A stretch of DNA of 30,423 nucleotides from Fomitopsis serialis. Lineage: Eukaryota > Basidiomycota > Agaricomycetes > Polyporales > Fomitopsidaceae. Position 1 is the stretch's first letter. Each line of letters begins with the position of its first letter. Position numbers and translations under genes: made by a program. Below are positions 20,565-29,227 of the stretch, piece after piece. A model generated the notes under the pieces. It searched no databases. It saw nothing but the letters and a program-made list of their open reading frames with translations, and was not told the DNA's origin. The DNA is taken from positions 1 through 30,423 of the forward strand of contig NW_025955406.1 of NCBI RefSeq assembly GCF_022376445.1, given 5' to 3'.

Positions 20565-22936
20565 CTACGCGAGCCCGCCTTGCTTCAATATCTCCTCCGT
20601 CTCGCTCGCAGGTATTCTTACGTTCCGTATCGGCTTCGAGAAGCCGCCGTTGAAGTCCAGGCGCAACAGCAGGCGTTCTACGTGCCGACGGACCTCTTCG
20701 TCCCCTGCTAGGCGTTTCCCGCGTTTCGGACGGATGAAGGTACGGAAACTCGAGGCATTCGCCATGCTCGCGTTCTGAGTCATCGACTTCGATGCATCCG
20801 TGACCGCGGAGAGAGGTTGCTGTGTTGTCGAGAGTGACAATTGCTCATAAAATGAACTCAAGAGTGAATGTAGCGTCTACCCAAGACGTCAGGGGCTCAC
20901 TCTCTTGCAATGCGGTAAAGGAGCATACCTCGTTGATCTCAGCCACGATGGTCCGCCGTTCCTTGACCATTTTACCCACTCTATCGCCGCCCGCAAGGCT
21001 TCCTTCAAAGAGAAGAGCCGGAAGAATATCTCCTCCCCATCTCTCGACTTGCGCAACGAACCGTTCGCAGATCTCCAGGATTAATCGAATGATCGCCGTC
21101 AAGGCAGGATTTGACAGCAGGCTACCAGTGAGAAGGCGCTCGAGATAAGTGGTGTGGATGTTACGCAGGGTGGTGAAGTCCAGCTGGGACGGCGCAGAAG
21201 TGGGGGGATGGGAAGCCCCGCTTGAGGACGCAGGGATAGTTGATGAGGAATGAGAGGTCCCAAAGGGCGGGTCGGCATCTGTGTCGGTTGGTGCAGGCCG
21301 TGTACCGGTCGGCTGCCTGACAATTCCCGACGTCTTCTCCAAGAGTAACCCTTCAGTCTCCTGAACTCGACGTCTACAACGTCCGTCATGACATAGCCCA
21401 GGAGGGTGTCGAGGAACCAGCTCATCTCTCGCACTACACCCCACCCGAAACGCAAGAGTTCCTTTCGGACTTCGAGATCCTCGGCCGTACCACCTTCTCC
21501 TAGGCCTGTCCATCGGCGACGTGCACGCTGGGCGTTCGATAGGGATGTCCAGCAGGTATGGATGCGCGTGTGGGTCTTGCGAAGCGCAGATAGGTAGGCA
21601 AACAGGGCGCCGTAGATCTGGAGATCCGACGAATGCAGGAAGAGATCCAGGGGCCAAGCAACACTGTATGTCAGAACGAGAGGCGTGCCAAGGAGCAGGT
21701 CATCGAAGCTGGTCGCTTCGACTGTCGAAAGTGACGCTGATAGGTCCTTGGCGGGGCCCGTGGCAAGCGAAGGTAGTAGTGGGCGTAAGGGTCCTGATGG
21801 GAGGCGGAAGCGGAGATGAGAGAGCGACGGATCCTGTTGTGCTGTTGTACCCAGTGACGCACGAAGAAGGGCAAGATGCAGATCTTGCTCCCTGATCATG
21901 GTTGTGGGTCCTGAGCGGCCTGTGAGACGCGAGATCTTCAAGCGTTCAACCTCACGAATGAGTGATAGCGCGAACTCCCCGTTCCGGAGCAAGAAGTAGT
22001 TAGCACTAGGGCATATTTTCAGCATGAGCACGAAGGAGGCCCAAAGATAATCCAGCCTACTTACAGCGACTCAACAGCAACATCAACGTCTTTCTGCGTG
22101 AGGACGTTGAGCCATAACCACTCGCTAACGGTCGTCCTGATGTCAGCGATCACACGGTCGAAGGCATACTGTTCTTGGGGCAATACACCCTCCAACAACT
22201 TGCTGTGCTCCATGGCTAGCTCTCGCGGAAATTGACGTTCCCATTTTGCGGCTTTGACTGTACCGATCGCCCGACCGACGTAAGCTATGGACTCTCGTGA
22301 CTGAGAAGACAGACAAGATGGTACTGCGCCTTCCAGTAACGTATAGTCTTTGTCGGTTAGTGGGTCTTTTTCCGTTACTGTGCCATGTATCAAGAACGCT
22401 TGGAGCCGCGCCATCCAGACCCGCTGCACCGCTTCGCATAGACGAGCCAGGATACATGCGATCCGGTGAATTCCAGTATGTGACCGCTTCTGGAGGAGAT
22501 CGATCAAAGGCCCAGGATGCCAATTTGTTTGTGTCTGCAACTCTTCGAAGAGGGTCTCCAGGGCGGCGAGAGGTGCGTCCCACTCGGCGAATGTGGCTCG
22601 GATGGAAGACAGAGGTACGAACGACCCGGTGGCAACGAGACCAGGATCCCGCTTCAATACCTTGGCTTCTGTTTCGACGACTAAGTTCTCATAGTCATCT
22701 TTGAGAATTTCGTTCAGTGTCGCGCATAGCGCAGAGATATAGCGTGACTGTGAACGAGAGAGCGCAGAGCATGCCACCTTGATCTTTCGGTATCGAACCG
22801 CGATCTGGCCCAAAGATTCCAGACATTGCTGTTCTCCAGGGTGTAACAGGGGAGAGAATGCTGGGTGGACGTTGTGGTCCGTCGGAAATAGCGAGGAAGA
22901 GTGCCCGGCCAGCACCAGGAGAACTTCTGCTATCAT
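20565..22936 (-). CDS. gamma-tubulin complex component GCP4-like (Spc97/Spc98 family)
   Basis: This is a gamma-tubulin ring complex subunit that helps nucleate microtubules at the spindle pole body or centrosome-like site. It begins MIAEVLLVLAGHSSSLF, the GCP4-type N-terminus. Three main exons on the minus strand are 22936-22065, 22005-20929 and 20876-20565. The GRIP1 region includes ANYFLLRNGEFALSLIREV. GRIP2 includes LVLTYSVAWPLDLFLHSSDL, YGALFAYLSALRKTH, LDFTTLRNIHTTYLERLLTG and, near the C-terminus, HVERLLLRLDFNG. The summed exons are one base short of a whole frame. The frame carrying LLGYVMTDVVDVEFRRL (to about 21355) differs from the frame carrying LDFTTL (from about 21183). Either a further intron exists (for example 21305-21184, donor GTACAC, acceptor GTCCCAG, giving 712 residues) or one base is missing near 21340-21360 (giving 753). 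Divergent from the TBC gene. Confidence 0.9.
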
Positions 22937-23245
22937 GGATCACCTTGTCTCGTCAACTGATGGTGGACGTTCAGCAGACATCAGGTGCTCACCACTGCCT
23001 GCTTAAGGACTATAGTGATAGACAGCCGAGCGACTGGACGCGAGGTACTTAGGGCTGCCGGTGGACGTTGGGCGGATGAGGGAGTCGGACGCGTCGAGTC
23101 GCGTCGCCTAGTCCCCGTGATCAGATCCGAGGGAGGCCCGCGCGGCGCGCGCTCGTTTGTCGGCCTCAGCACGGCCTGCAACGAACGCCGGACCACCTAC
23201 TGCTGATGACCATCTCCCCTACGTGCACGCCGTTCACGGGCGACC
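22937..23245. promoter_or_regulatory. divergent promoter region of GCP4-like and TBC genes
   Basis: This 309-bp spacer lies between two divergent start codons (22936 minus, 23246 plus). It is GC-rich in its right half and has no clear TATA box on either strand. I see no additional gene. Confidence 0.45.
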
Positions 23246-25560
23246 ATGTCTAGTATACACGACGAACACTCTGACGAGGAGGACGTGGTTCGCGATGAGA
23301 GGTACTTTGGGAGACCGGTCAAGAGCCCATTCGATGATGCGTTCTCCGACGAGGACGAGGACGACCGGAACGAAGTGCCCGAGTTCTCACCCGCGGCGAT
23401 TCGTGCAGAGCTGGCAAAGTCATACAACATTCAAGACCGACTCACGCAGGACGAGGTGGCAGACTTTGCCGTGAAGGTTGGCTTCCCAGTCGACCCGTAC
23501 TTGTCGCCGCAGCCTGTGGAGGCGGAGGAGGCCGAACCCGAGCAGTCGCTCTCGGCACCCCCAGCCATGCAACGATCGCATTCCTCTTCATCGGACAGAC
23601 CATCTGCACCGTCCCACGCGAGTTCGTTCTACGAAGTTCAGCTCAGCAGCCCTACCTCTGCACTGGACTTGCAAGACTCGTCCCCTTCTCCCGAACCTAC
23701 GCCAGTCTCGCCTCCCGAACCCTCTGAGGAGCCTCGCTCAGCAGAATATCCTCTGTCCATATAGATGCCTCGGAGTCACAGGCTGGAGTGACGGAAGTAC
23801 ATCCCGAGTCTGTCGGTCGCACGAATGGCTTGGTTGCGCCTGCCCGCAGCGCGTCTGGAGAAGACGTGCGTCCTCGAAGCGCTTCACCCCGTCGGACACC
23901 GCCTCGTTCCGCGCCCAACATGACGTCTTCCTCCGTCTCCCATCTCCCATCGTCGTCTTCAGAGCGAACAACCTCATCGCGCACGTCCATCTCGCATGTT
24001 GCGCCTCTTCCTGCGGCTTCGGCCTTTCGGAGGCAGAAGGCGAAGTCCATGGGGCCTAGCATCCTAGACAGGGTCGTCAGCAAGACGCGACCTACCTTCC
24101 TTCCTCCGAAGCCTCGCGCGGAGGATAGGAAACACATGGCGGATTGGGAACAGATGATGAAGCACAGTCGGGCAGCCGGTGAGTCGAGCGAGTCTGCCGC
24201 TCCGCGCCGTATTTGAGGATTTATTGGCTCAGCCTTTTTACTATCTTGCCCATGTACTGATTGACAGAGGAGAAGAGACGCAAAGCATTGCAAGAGAGAC
24301 GATACGTACGAGAAAAGAAGATCGAGGAGTCTATTGGTCGTTGGGAACGCGAGATCGTCCCAGACTGGACTGTCGTGCACAAAAACCCTGAGTTACGGAA
24401 GCTCTGGTGGGCAGGTGTACCGACCAAGTTAAGGGCGACCATGTGGCAGAACGCCGTCGGCAACTCTCTTGTACTGAGCAAAGGTAATGCACTTGTACGA
24501 ATACAGTCATTCGAGATGAACGAAGCTGATCATTGGCAGATGCATACAAGACGTGCCTAGCACGGGCGAAGCGAGCTCTCAATCACGCGTCTTTCCCCAC
24601 GACGGTTCTTGGTCTTATCGAGGAAGACATCAAAACCACGTTGCCCTCCCTTCACTTATTTGCACCTGGTGTTGGCCCGATGTATGAAGACCTGAAGGAC
24701 ATGTTATGTGCCTGGGTTGTGTCTCGGTCGGACGAAGGGCTAGGATATATGCCCGGAATAGCCAAAATAGCTGCGATGGTCTTGCTCAACATGGCCCCAG
24801 CCCAAGGCTTTGTCGTGATGCGGAACTTACTCGAGCGACACTGTATGCGCTCTTTCTATGGCGGGCTTACGTCCAAGGATGATGTGAGTATCCCTCTCGC
24901 TCAGTCGTAATTTGTCTTGACGTCATACAGGTTGAGGCGTATTATAGGTGACTGAGAGCCGGTTACTTGTAGTCTTGTCATCGTCTGATCGGTCTGTTAG
25001 AATCTTTGACACACTGTTGGCGGATGGAATGCCGAAGAGTAAGTCGGCCAATAACGCTTGCCACCTTTGCTAAACTCAACGCCGCACTATCTCAGTCTAT
25101 TTCAACTTTAAGCAGCACCAGGTCTCGCCAGCAGCCTATTTGCCTGACTGGCTAGTCCCACTCTTTCTCGATCATCTTCCGTTCGAGGCATGTGCGCGAT
25201 TATGGGACATCCTCCTTCTAGAGGGCGATTCCTTCTTATTTCGTGCATCATTGGCAATTCTAGCTGTACTGGAACCACGCCTCTTCTTTCCTGATCGCCG
25301 CGAACTGTTGGAACTACTAAAGTACGTAATGTGAACATAACTTTGTGTCTTTCTTGTCTAATTCATGACTGATTCACAGGGGAGAGAACAAACCGGCTCT
25401 CGAAGTCGCGAAGCGAGAGGGTCGACCGTTAAATGGTGCCAAGTACGAAATCTACAACGTAGATGAGGAGACGTTGTGGGAGCGCCTTGACAGCATGGAC
25501 GAGTGGTGGCGGGAAAGTACATGGACCAGACTCATACAGAGGGAACTGCCGGACTTGTAG
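23246..25560 (+). CDS. TBC-domain protein (Rab GAP family) with degenerate catalytic fingers
   Basis: The TBC fold normally stimulates GTP hydrolysis by Rab GTPases in membrane traffic. Exons are 23246-24178 (frame break inside), 24268-24483, 24540-24883, 24931-24947 (17 nt), 25001-25038, 25096-25321 and 25380-25560, about 600 residues. The first 250 residues are acidic then Ser/Pro-rich (SIHDEHSDEEDVV near the start) and probably disordered. The TBC domain begins near ELRKLWWAGVPTKLRATMWQ and includes LHLFAPGVGPMYEDLKDMLC, MVLLNMAPAQGFVVMRNLLE, VEAYYRIFDTLLADGMPKIY and YLPDWLVPLFLDHLPFEACA with RLWDILLLEGDSFLFRASLA. The canonical Arg finger (I-x-x-D-x-x-R) reads IEEDIKT and the Gln finger (Y-x-Q) reads YMP. 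Frame A stops at 23764, while the rest is in another frame from about 23730 on. One missing base near 23760 or a weak intron (77 nt, donor GTCTCG) would join them. Confidence 0.9.
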
Positions 25561-26050
25561 AGTGTAGCGAGGAATGTGAAGGCAAAGTTGTAGTGAGTAC
25601 TCATCGGTGGTTTCGTCGTAATCTTATTTCTATTCGATCATTCCCCCAACTGAGGACCAGTGAAGTGGCGACACATCCAGGTCCGAGCTCGATTTCATTG
25701 TATTATGATGACCTCATAATCTCGTTGGTTCCGAAGGCGTCCGATGACAATCCATACAAACAAGGAACGCGCGCATGAGCGTGGCAGATACCAGACCGAG
25801 CGAACGCGTTCCAGCCATGAATCCATGGTCACGTGGGCGCGACTGGGTCGTTCAAGAGCGGTCTCCCCCAAACCCCTATGTCGTCCAGACCATCTATCAT
25901 GCCATAGCAGCTCTGCGCGGTGTAGCATGAAACGTGATCCCTGTCATCGCCTACAATCCAGAATGAGCTCGACGAGTCCTCGCTTTCCGGTTTTGCTCGA
26001 CGATGGCTGTCGGACCCGTTGGCTGCCGTGTCGATACCGCCGAGGACTCG
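25561..26050. other. intergenic region after the TBC gene
   Basis: This holds the 3' flank of the TBC gene and the upstream region of the small membrane protein gene. Open frames such as 25503-25778 and 25744-26055 (+) have no hydrophobic segments, motifs or splice support. I see no repeat or RNA gene. Confidence 0.4.
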
Positions 26051-26058
26051 TATAAAAG
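26051..26058 (+). promoter_or_regulatory. TATA box of the small membrane protein gene
   Basis: TATAAAAG is a consensus TATA box, about 120 bp upstream of the start codon at 26180. A C/T-rich initiator-like stretch follows within 30-60 bp. This supports a real promoter for the short gene downstream. Confidence 0.55.
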
Positions 26059-26179
26059 CAAATAATATCTGGGCTGCTCTACACTCACCCAGAGTTCAAA
26101 GCGTCGCACTAGCACTCGCCCTCAGTTCATCCTTGCACCACTTCTTGACACCTACCGCTACATCGTGTCAGTGGCCCAG

Positions 26180-26494
26180 ATGATGAGCCTTATTGCCAAC
26201 CGTGCCCCCGTACGTGTTCCTCATTCCACTATGTGCTATGGGTTCCTCTGATGTTAGTCTGTGCCTCAGTCATTGATCCTTTTTGGCGGGATCCAAACCG
26301 TTATGTGGACGTGGGTCTGGAGCCAACAGGAGACATCGAGGTCAGTCACCTCAACAGTCACCACGAAGCCCCGATATACTCACCGTCGTTATTCCAGACT
26401 TATCTCCGGGCCCCTCCACTCTGCTATCCCGAAGGGATATGTCGGACAAGCTCGCTTCCAGCGCCATGCTCGCGGAACCTATGCGTACGCATAG
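26180..26494 (+). CDS. unrecognised 65-residue single-pass membrane protein
   Basis: I do not recognise the family. Three exons (26180-26209, 26270-26340, 26398-26494) close exactly to 65 residues. The two introns have excellent signals: GTACGT to GCCTCAG (60 nt), and GTCAGT to TTCCAG (57 nt) with a branch-site-like TACTCAC. The protein starts MMSLIANRAP, then SLILFGGIQTVMWTWVWSQQ forms one hydrophobic, Trp-rich helix. The C-terminal third is basic with Gly and aromatic residues (PKGYVGQARFQRHARGTYAY). Size, single helix and basic tail resemble small mitochondrial inner-membrane subunits, but I cannot assign one. A consensus TATA box lies upstream. An alternative frame in exon 2 (IDPFWRDPNRYVDVG) looks protein-like but does not join in phase with this start. 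Confidence 0.5.
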
Positions 26495-26726
26495 ACTCGA
26501 CCTGCGATCGTCCCTTCGAATTGGAGCATCCACTATCTCCTACGCGACACTATAATTTATCTTAGCATAGGAGAGAGTCATTGTAACTCGCACGATACCG
26601 CAGTGTTCCGCCACATCCTGTATGATATAATACACTCGCATGATTGAGCCGCTCTCTACGTAGCCGGTCAGGCAGCACGATCGAGGAATATCCGGTAAGG
26701 ATAAGGACAAGAGTTGCTGAGGACCC

Positions 26727-27899
26727 CTAGCTAGCATCTACGGCTGTCTGCCCACTTGAATCCTCGTCCTCCATATGACTCTTCCACAAGTTATACATCT
26801 TCCGTCGGTTCGCATCCCGCGTGTCCTCTCCACTGGCCACGTCGAAAATGCGTCTCAGCAGTGCTTTCCGGAGCTTTTCGCTCTCTACCACGCCTTCAGC
26901 TTTTGGATCGGACAAACATGCGTTTGCAATGAGGTTCGAGTACGTCGGTGTAGACAAACGCGGTTTCTTGCGGCTGGGTGGCTGGTCATCGGGCTTGGGT
27001 GTCAATGCTGTGAACAGCGGCTCGAATAAAACGGATTGTATGCGGTCGTAGGTGATTTTTGTGGGTGTCCTGGCTGCCAGGATGAAGAAGGGGTTGAGCA
27101 GCGTTGATAGCGGTGCGGGCGACGGAGAAGGTTCCGGAGAAATTCCGAGTGCTCTGTCTAGCTCTTCGAGATAGATATCCGCCAAGTGATATGCAAGACT
27201 GGTCGGTACACGGATGTCGTCTGAGCTACAAGCATGTCAGTGAGATGAGCATGCGTATCTCGCGAAATGTTCATACCATAGTGGCCCGCCGCGCTGTGCG
27301 AGGATAGAATTGTATCGTTCGCAAGACGACGGTTCCCAATCCATCCGCATGAGGAGCCTAAATGATGCATTGACGAATCTCCGAACGAGCATGTAGTATT
27401 TATCGATCCTAGTACACCATGAATTAGCCATTAACTCTTGGAGAACGGTCGTTTCCGCTAACCGTAAGCGGTCGATACCACTCCACTCGCGGACCGTAGC
27501 TTCCCAGAATCCCTGAAGGAAGTCAAACGTCATTGACGTTGATGGAATTTCTAGAAGAATCTCTGCGAGTTCGCTCGCCAACGCTTGTTGAACGAGCGGC
27601 TTGTCAGACATCCAGAAACCTGCCGCAAATGATCAATTGTGGATATCAGTCAGCGGTGGTCGGAAAGCCCCACAGTAGAAAATCCCCTTCCAGAGCTTTG
27701 ACATATCGGAATGAGGTAGTGTGACCTGTGAGGGGTCTGACAGAACGACGGCCAATTGCTTGATGGCCTTGTCTCTTGTCTTCTTGTCTTCCGGGACATT
27801 GTAAGTCATGGTTCATCTTTGTCAGTGGTGATTCTCACCTGTGGACGCGAGGTACTTTGCAAGAGGAGGTACCTCTGACGAAGATGGTACAGTCGCCAT
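26727..27899 (-). CDS. RRP1: ribosomal RNA processing protein RRP1 (Nop52 family)
   Basis: This nucleolar protein is needed for pre-60S ribosomal subunit assembly and 27S pre-rRNA processing. Five exons on the minus strand close in frame to 320 residues: 27899-27839, 27787-27674, 27619-27463, 27408-27277 and 27225-26727. Splicing gives the Nop52 signature from residue 14: LAKYLASTDKKTRDKAIKQL, then HSDMSKLWKGIFYCFWMSDK and PLVQQALASELAEILLEI. Later blocks are FLQGFWEATVREWSGIDRLR, IDKYYMLVRRFVNASFRLL and IRVPTSLAYHLADIYLEELD. The C-terminus holds NPFFILAARTPTKITYDRI and a basic RKKPRL stretch that could be a nuclear localisation signal. It is short compared with animal NOP52 but normal for fungal RRP1. 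The third intron has a weaker donor, GTTAGC. The start is the only ATG that places LAKYLAST in frame. It faces the hydroxyisourate hydrolase gene divergently. Confidence 0.94.
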
Positions 27900-28419
27900 G
27901 CGTGCAAAGCTTTTGTGTCCGTTCCCTCTCAATATGCGTGCAGTGGCTACTTAGCGTAAGTAGACCAAGGTTAGATGCGATCGGGCACAAATCGGGACGA
28001 GGATGTTTTCGCAAACACGTGGTCTGTGATCGTAGACCATGGGCGCTTCGGCCGCGACGGAGGTCAGATCAACAGCAGTCAACAGCACACTGGGAGTTGC
28101 ACAAGGACGAGCAGCGATTGTTCCTGTGATTATTGCTTCGAGTCTGCCACCAATCTACGATGGGTCCACTGTTCGTGTGTTCTCACTGAGGCTATGCTCA
28201 GAGTTCAGATATTGAATGAGCCAAACCCGATCATCAAGGCATGCCCCGTTTGTAGCACGCTAAATTGCAATATGCAGTCGGAGGCGGTGGGCGAGACGCA
28301 CATCCAGCCCCGGCGACGGGTATAGATTGCATCAAGGGGTATGGCAGACGCGCAGTAGCCAGGTCGTCGCACATATAAGGGGCCGACTGAGGTCACGCTC
28401 GGGCTTTATCTAAACGATC
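27900..28419. promoter_or_regulatory. divergent promoter region of RRP1 and HIU hydrolase, with a Cys-rich open frame
   Basis: The 520-bp spacer separates divergent start codons. A TATA-like TATAAGG lies at 28374-28380, 40 bp before the hydrolase ATG. An ATG-initiated frame (27975-28325, +) of 116 codons contains C-S-C-D-Y-C, C-S-C and C-P-V-C groups, which could suggest a zinc-binding peptide. It has no other support, so I do not call it a gene. Confidence 0.4.
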
Positions 28420-28997
28420 ATGTCGAAATCACCCATTACTTGCCATGGTGGGTTTGAAAGTCGCTCGAGCGCAGCATGGCCCTAGACTCTACTGGTGTGT
28501 ACTAATAGACCTTCGCAGTGCTCGATTCGTCGCTGGGAAAGCCAGCAGCAGGCGTCCACGTTCGCTTGCAAGAGTACAACCCGGTAGCTGAAGCTGCTGC
28601 CGCGCTCGAACCACTTGTAGAAGGGTATGTCGCAGAACCGCCTCGAACGAATGCACTCTGTGGTGTGCTCATGGTCGCATTGCTACAGAGAGACTGATTC
28701 AGATGGTCGTTGTATGCAACTCTGGCCCAAGGCTACCGAAGGTCAGAGTAAGGAAGAACTCGCCAAGCTGAAGGCCGGCGTCATGTACAAAGTCTTCTTC
28801 AAGACGAAGGACTACTTCGAAGGCACAGGGCGCAAATGCTTCTATCCCTGGGTAGAGGTGTGTACATGAGAATAGATGCAGGCTAATATCCCGCTCATAC
28901 GCAAGCAGATTACATTCGAAGTGCAGGATCCCGACCAACACTATCATATACCCCTGCTCATTAGCCCTACTCGTACACAACCTACAGAGGTAGCTGA
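28420..28997 (+). CDS. 5-hydroxyisourate hydrolase (transthyretin-like), frame break near the 3' end
   Basis: This enzyme hydrolyses 5-hydroxyisourate, the product of urate oxidase, to OHCU in purine catabolism. It works as a homotetramer in cytosol or peroxisomes. Four exons are 28420-28447, 28519-28624, 28689-28857 and 28909-28997. Spliced, it begins MSKSPITCHVLDSSLGKPAA with the active-site His at residue 9, then GVHVRLQEY, TDSDGRCMQLWP, the MYKVFFKTKDYF block, CFYPWVEITFEV and HYHIPLLISP with the second His pair. Family members end in the catalytic tetrapeptide YRGS. Here YSYTTYRGS and a stop are present in the DNA (to 28997), but one base out of frame relative to HIPLLISP. A base is missing at the Pro codon around 28965-28968. 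Read literally, the frame runs on to 29070 with an unrelated tail. With one base added, the protein is 130 residues, normal for the family. Confidence 0.92.
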
Positions 28998-29227
28998 ACA
29001 ATGTAATATACTCCAGACATCCACTACGGATACATGTACATGTATTCTAGGTATCAACAAATGTGCGTGATGCGAGCTAGGCTGTTACAGTAGAGTGCAG
29101 GCGATCCAGGATGATAGTGACAATGCAAATATGGAGCAACGCGAATAACGAACAATAACACACAAAGCAAATGGATAGCAGACGGACCACAGTAACAGTG
29201 AGGGCGGTGCCCATCCGATGGAGGAAC

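Noticed and set aside
21386..21657. 5' part of the minus-strand frame 20845-21657 as a separate gene start
   Set aside because: This part overlaps well-conserved GCP4 sequence in another frame and has no motif of its own.
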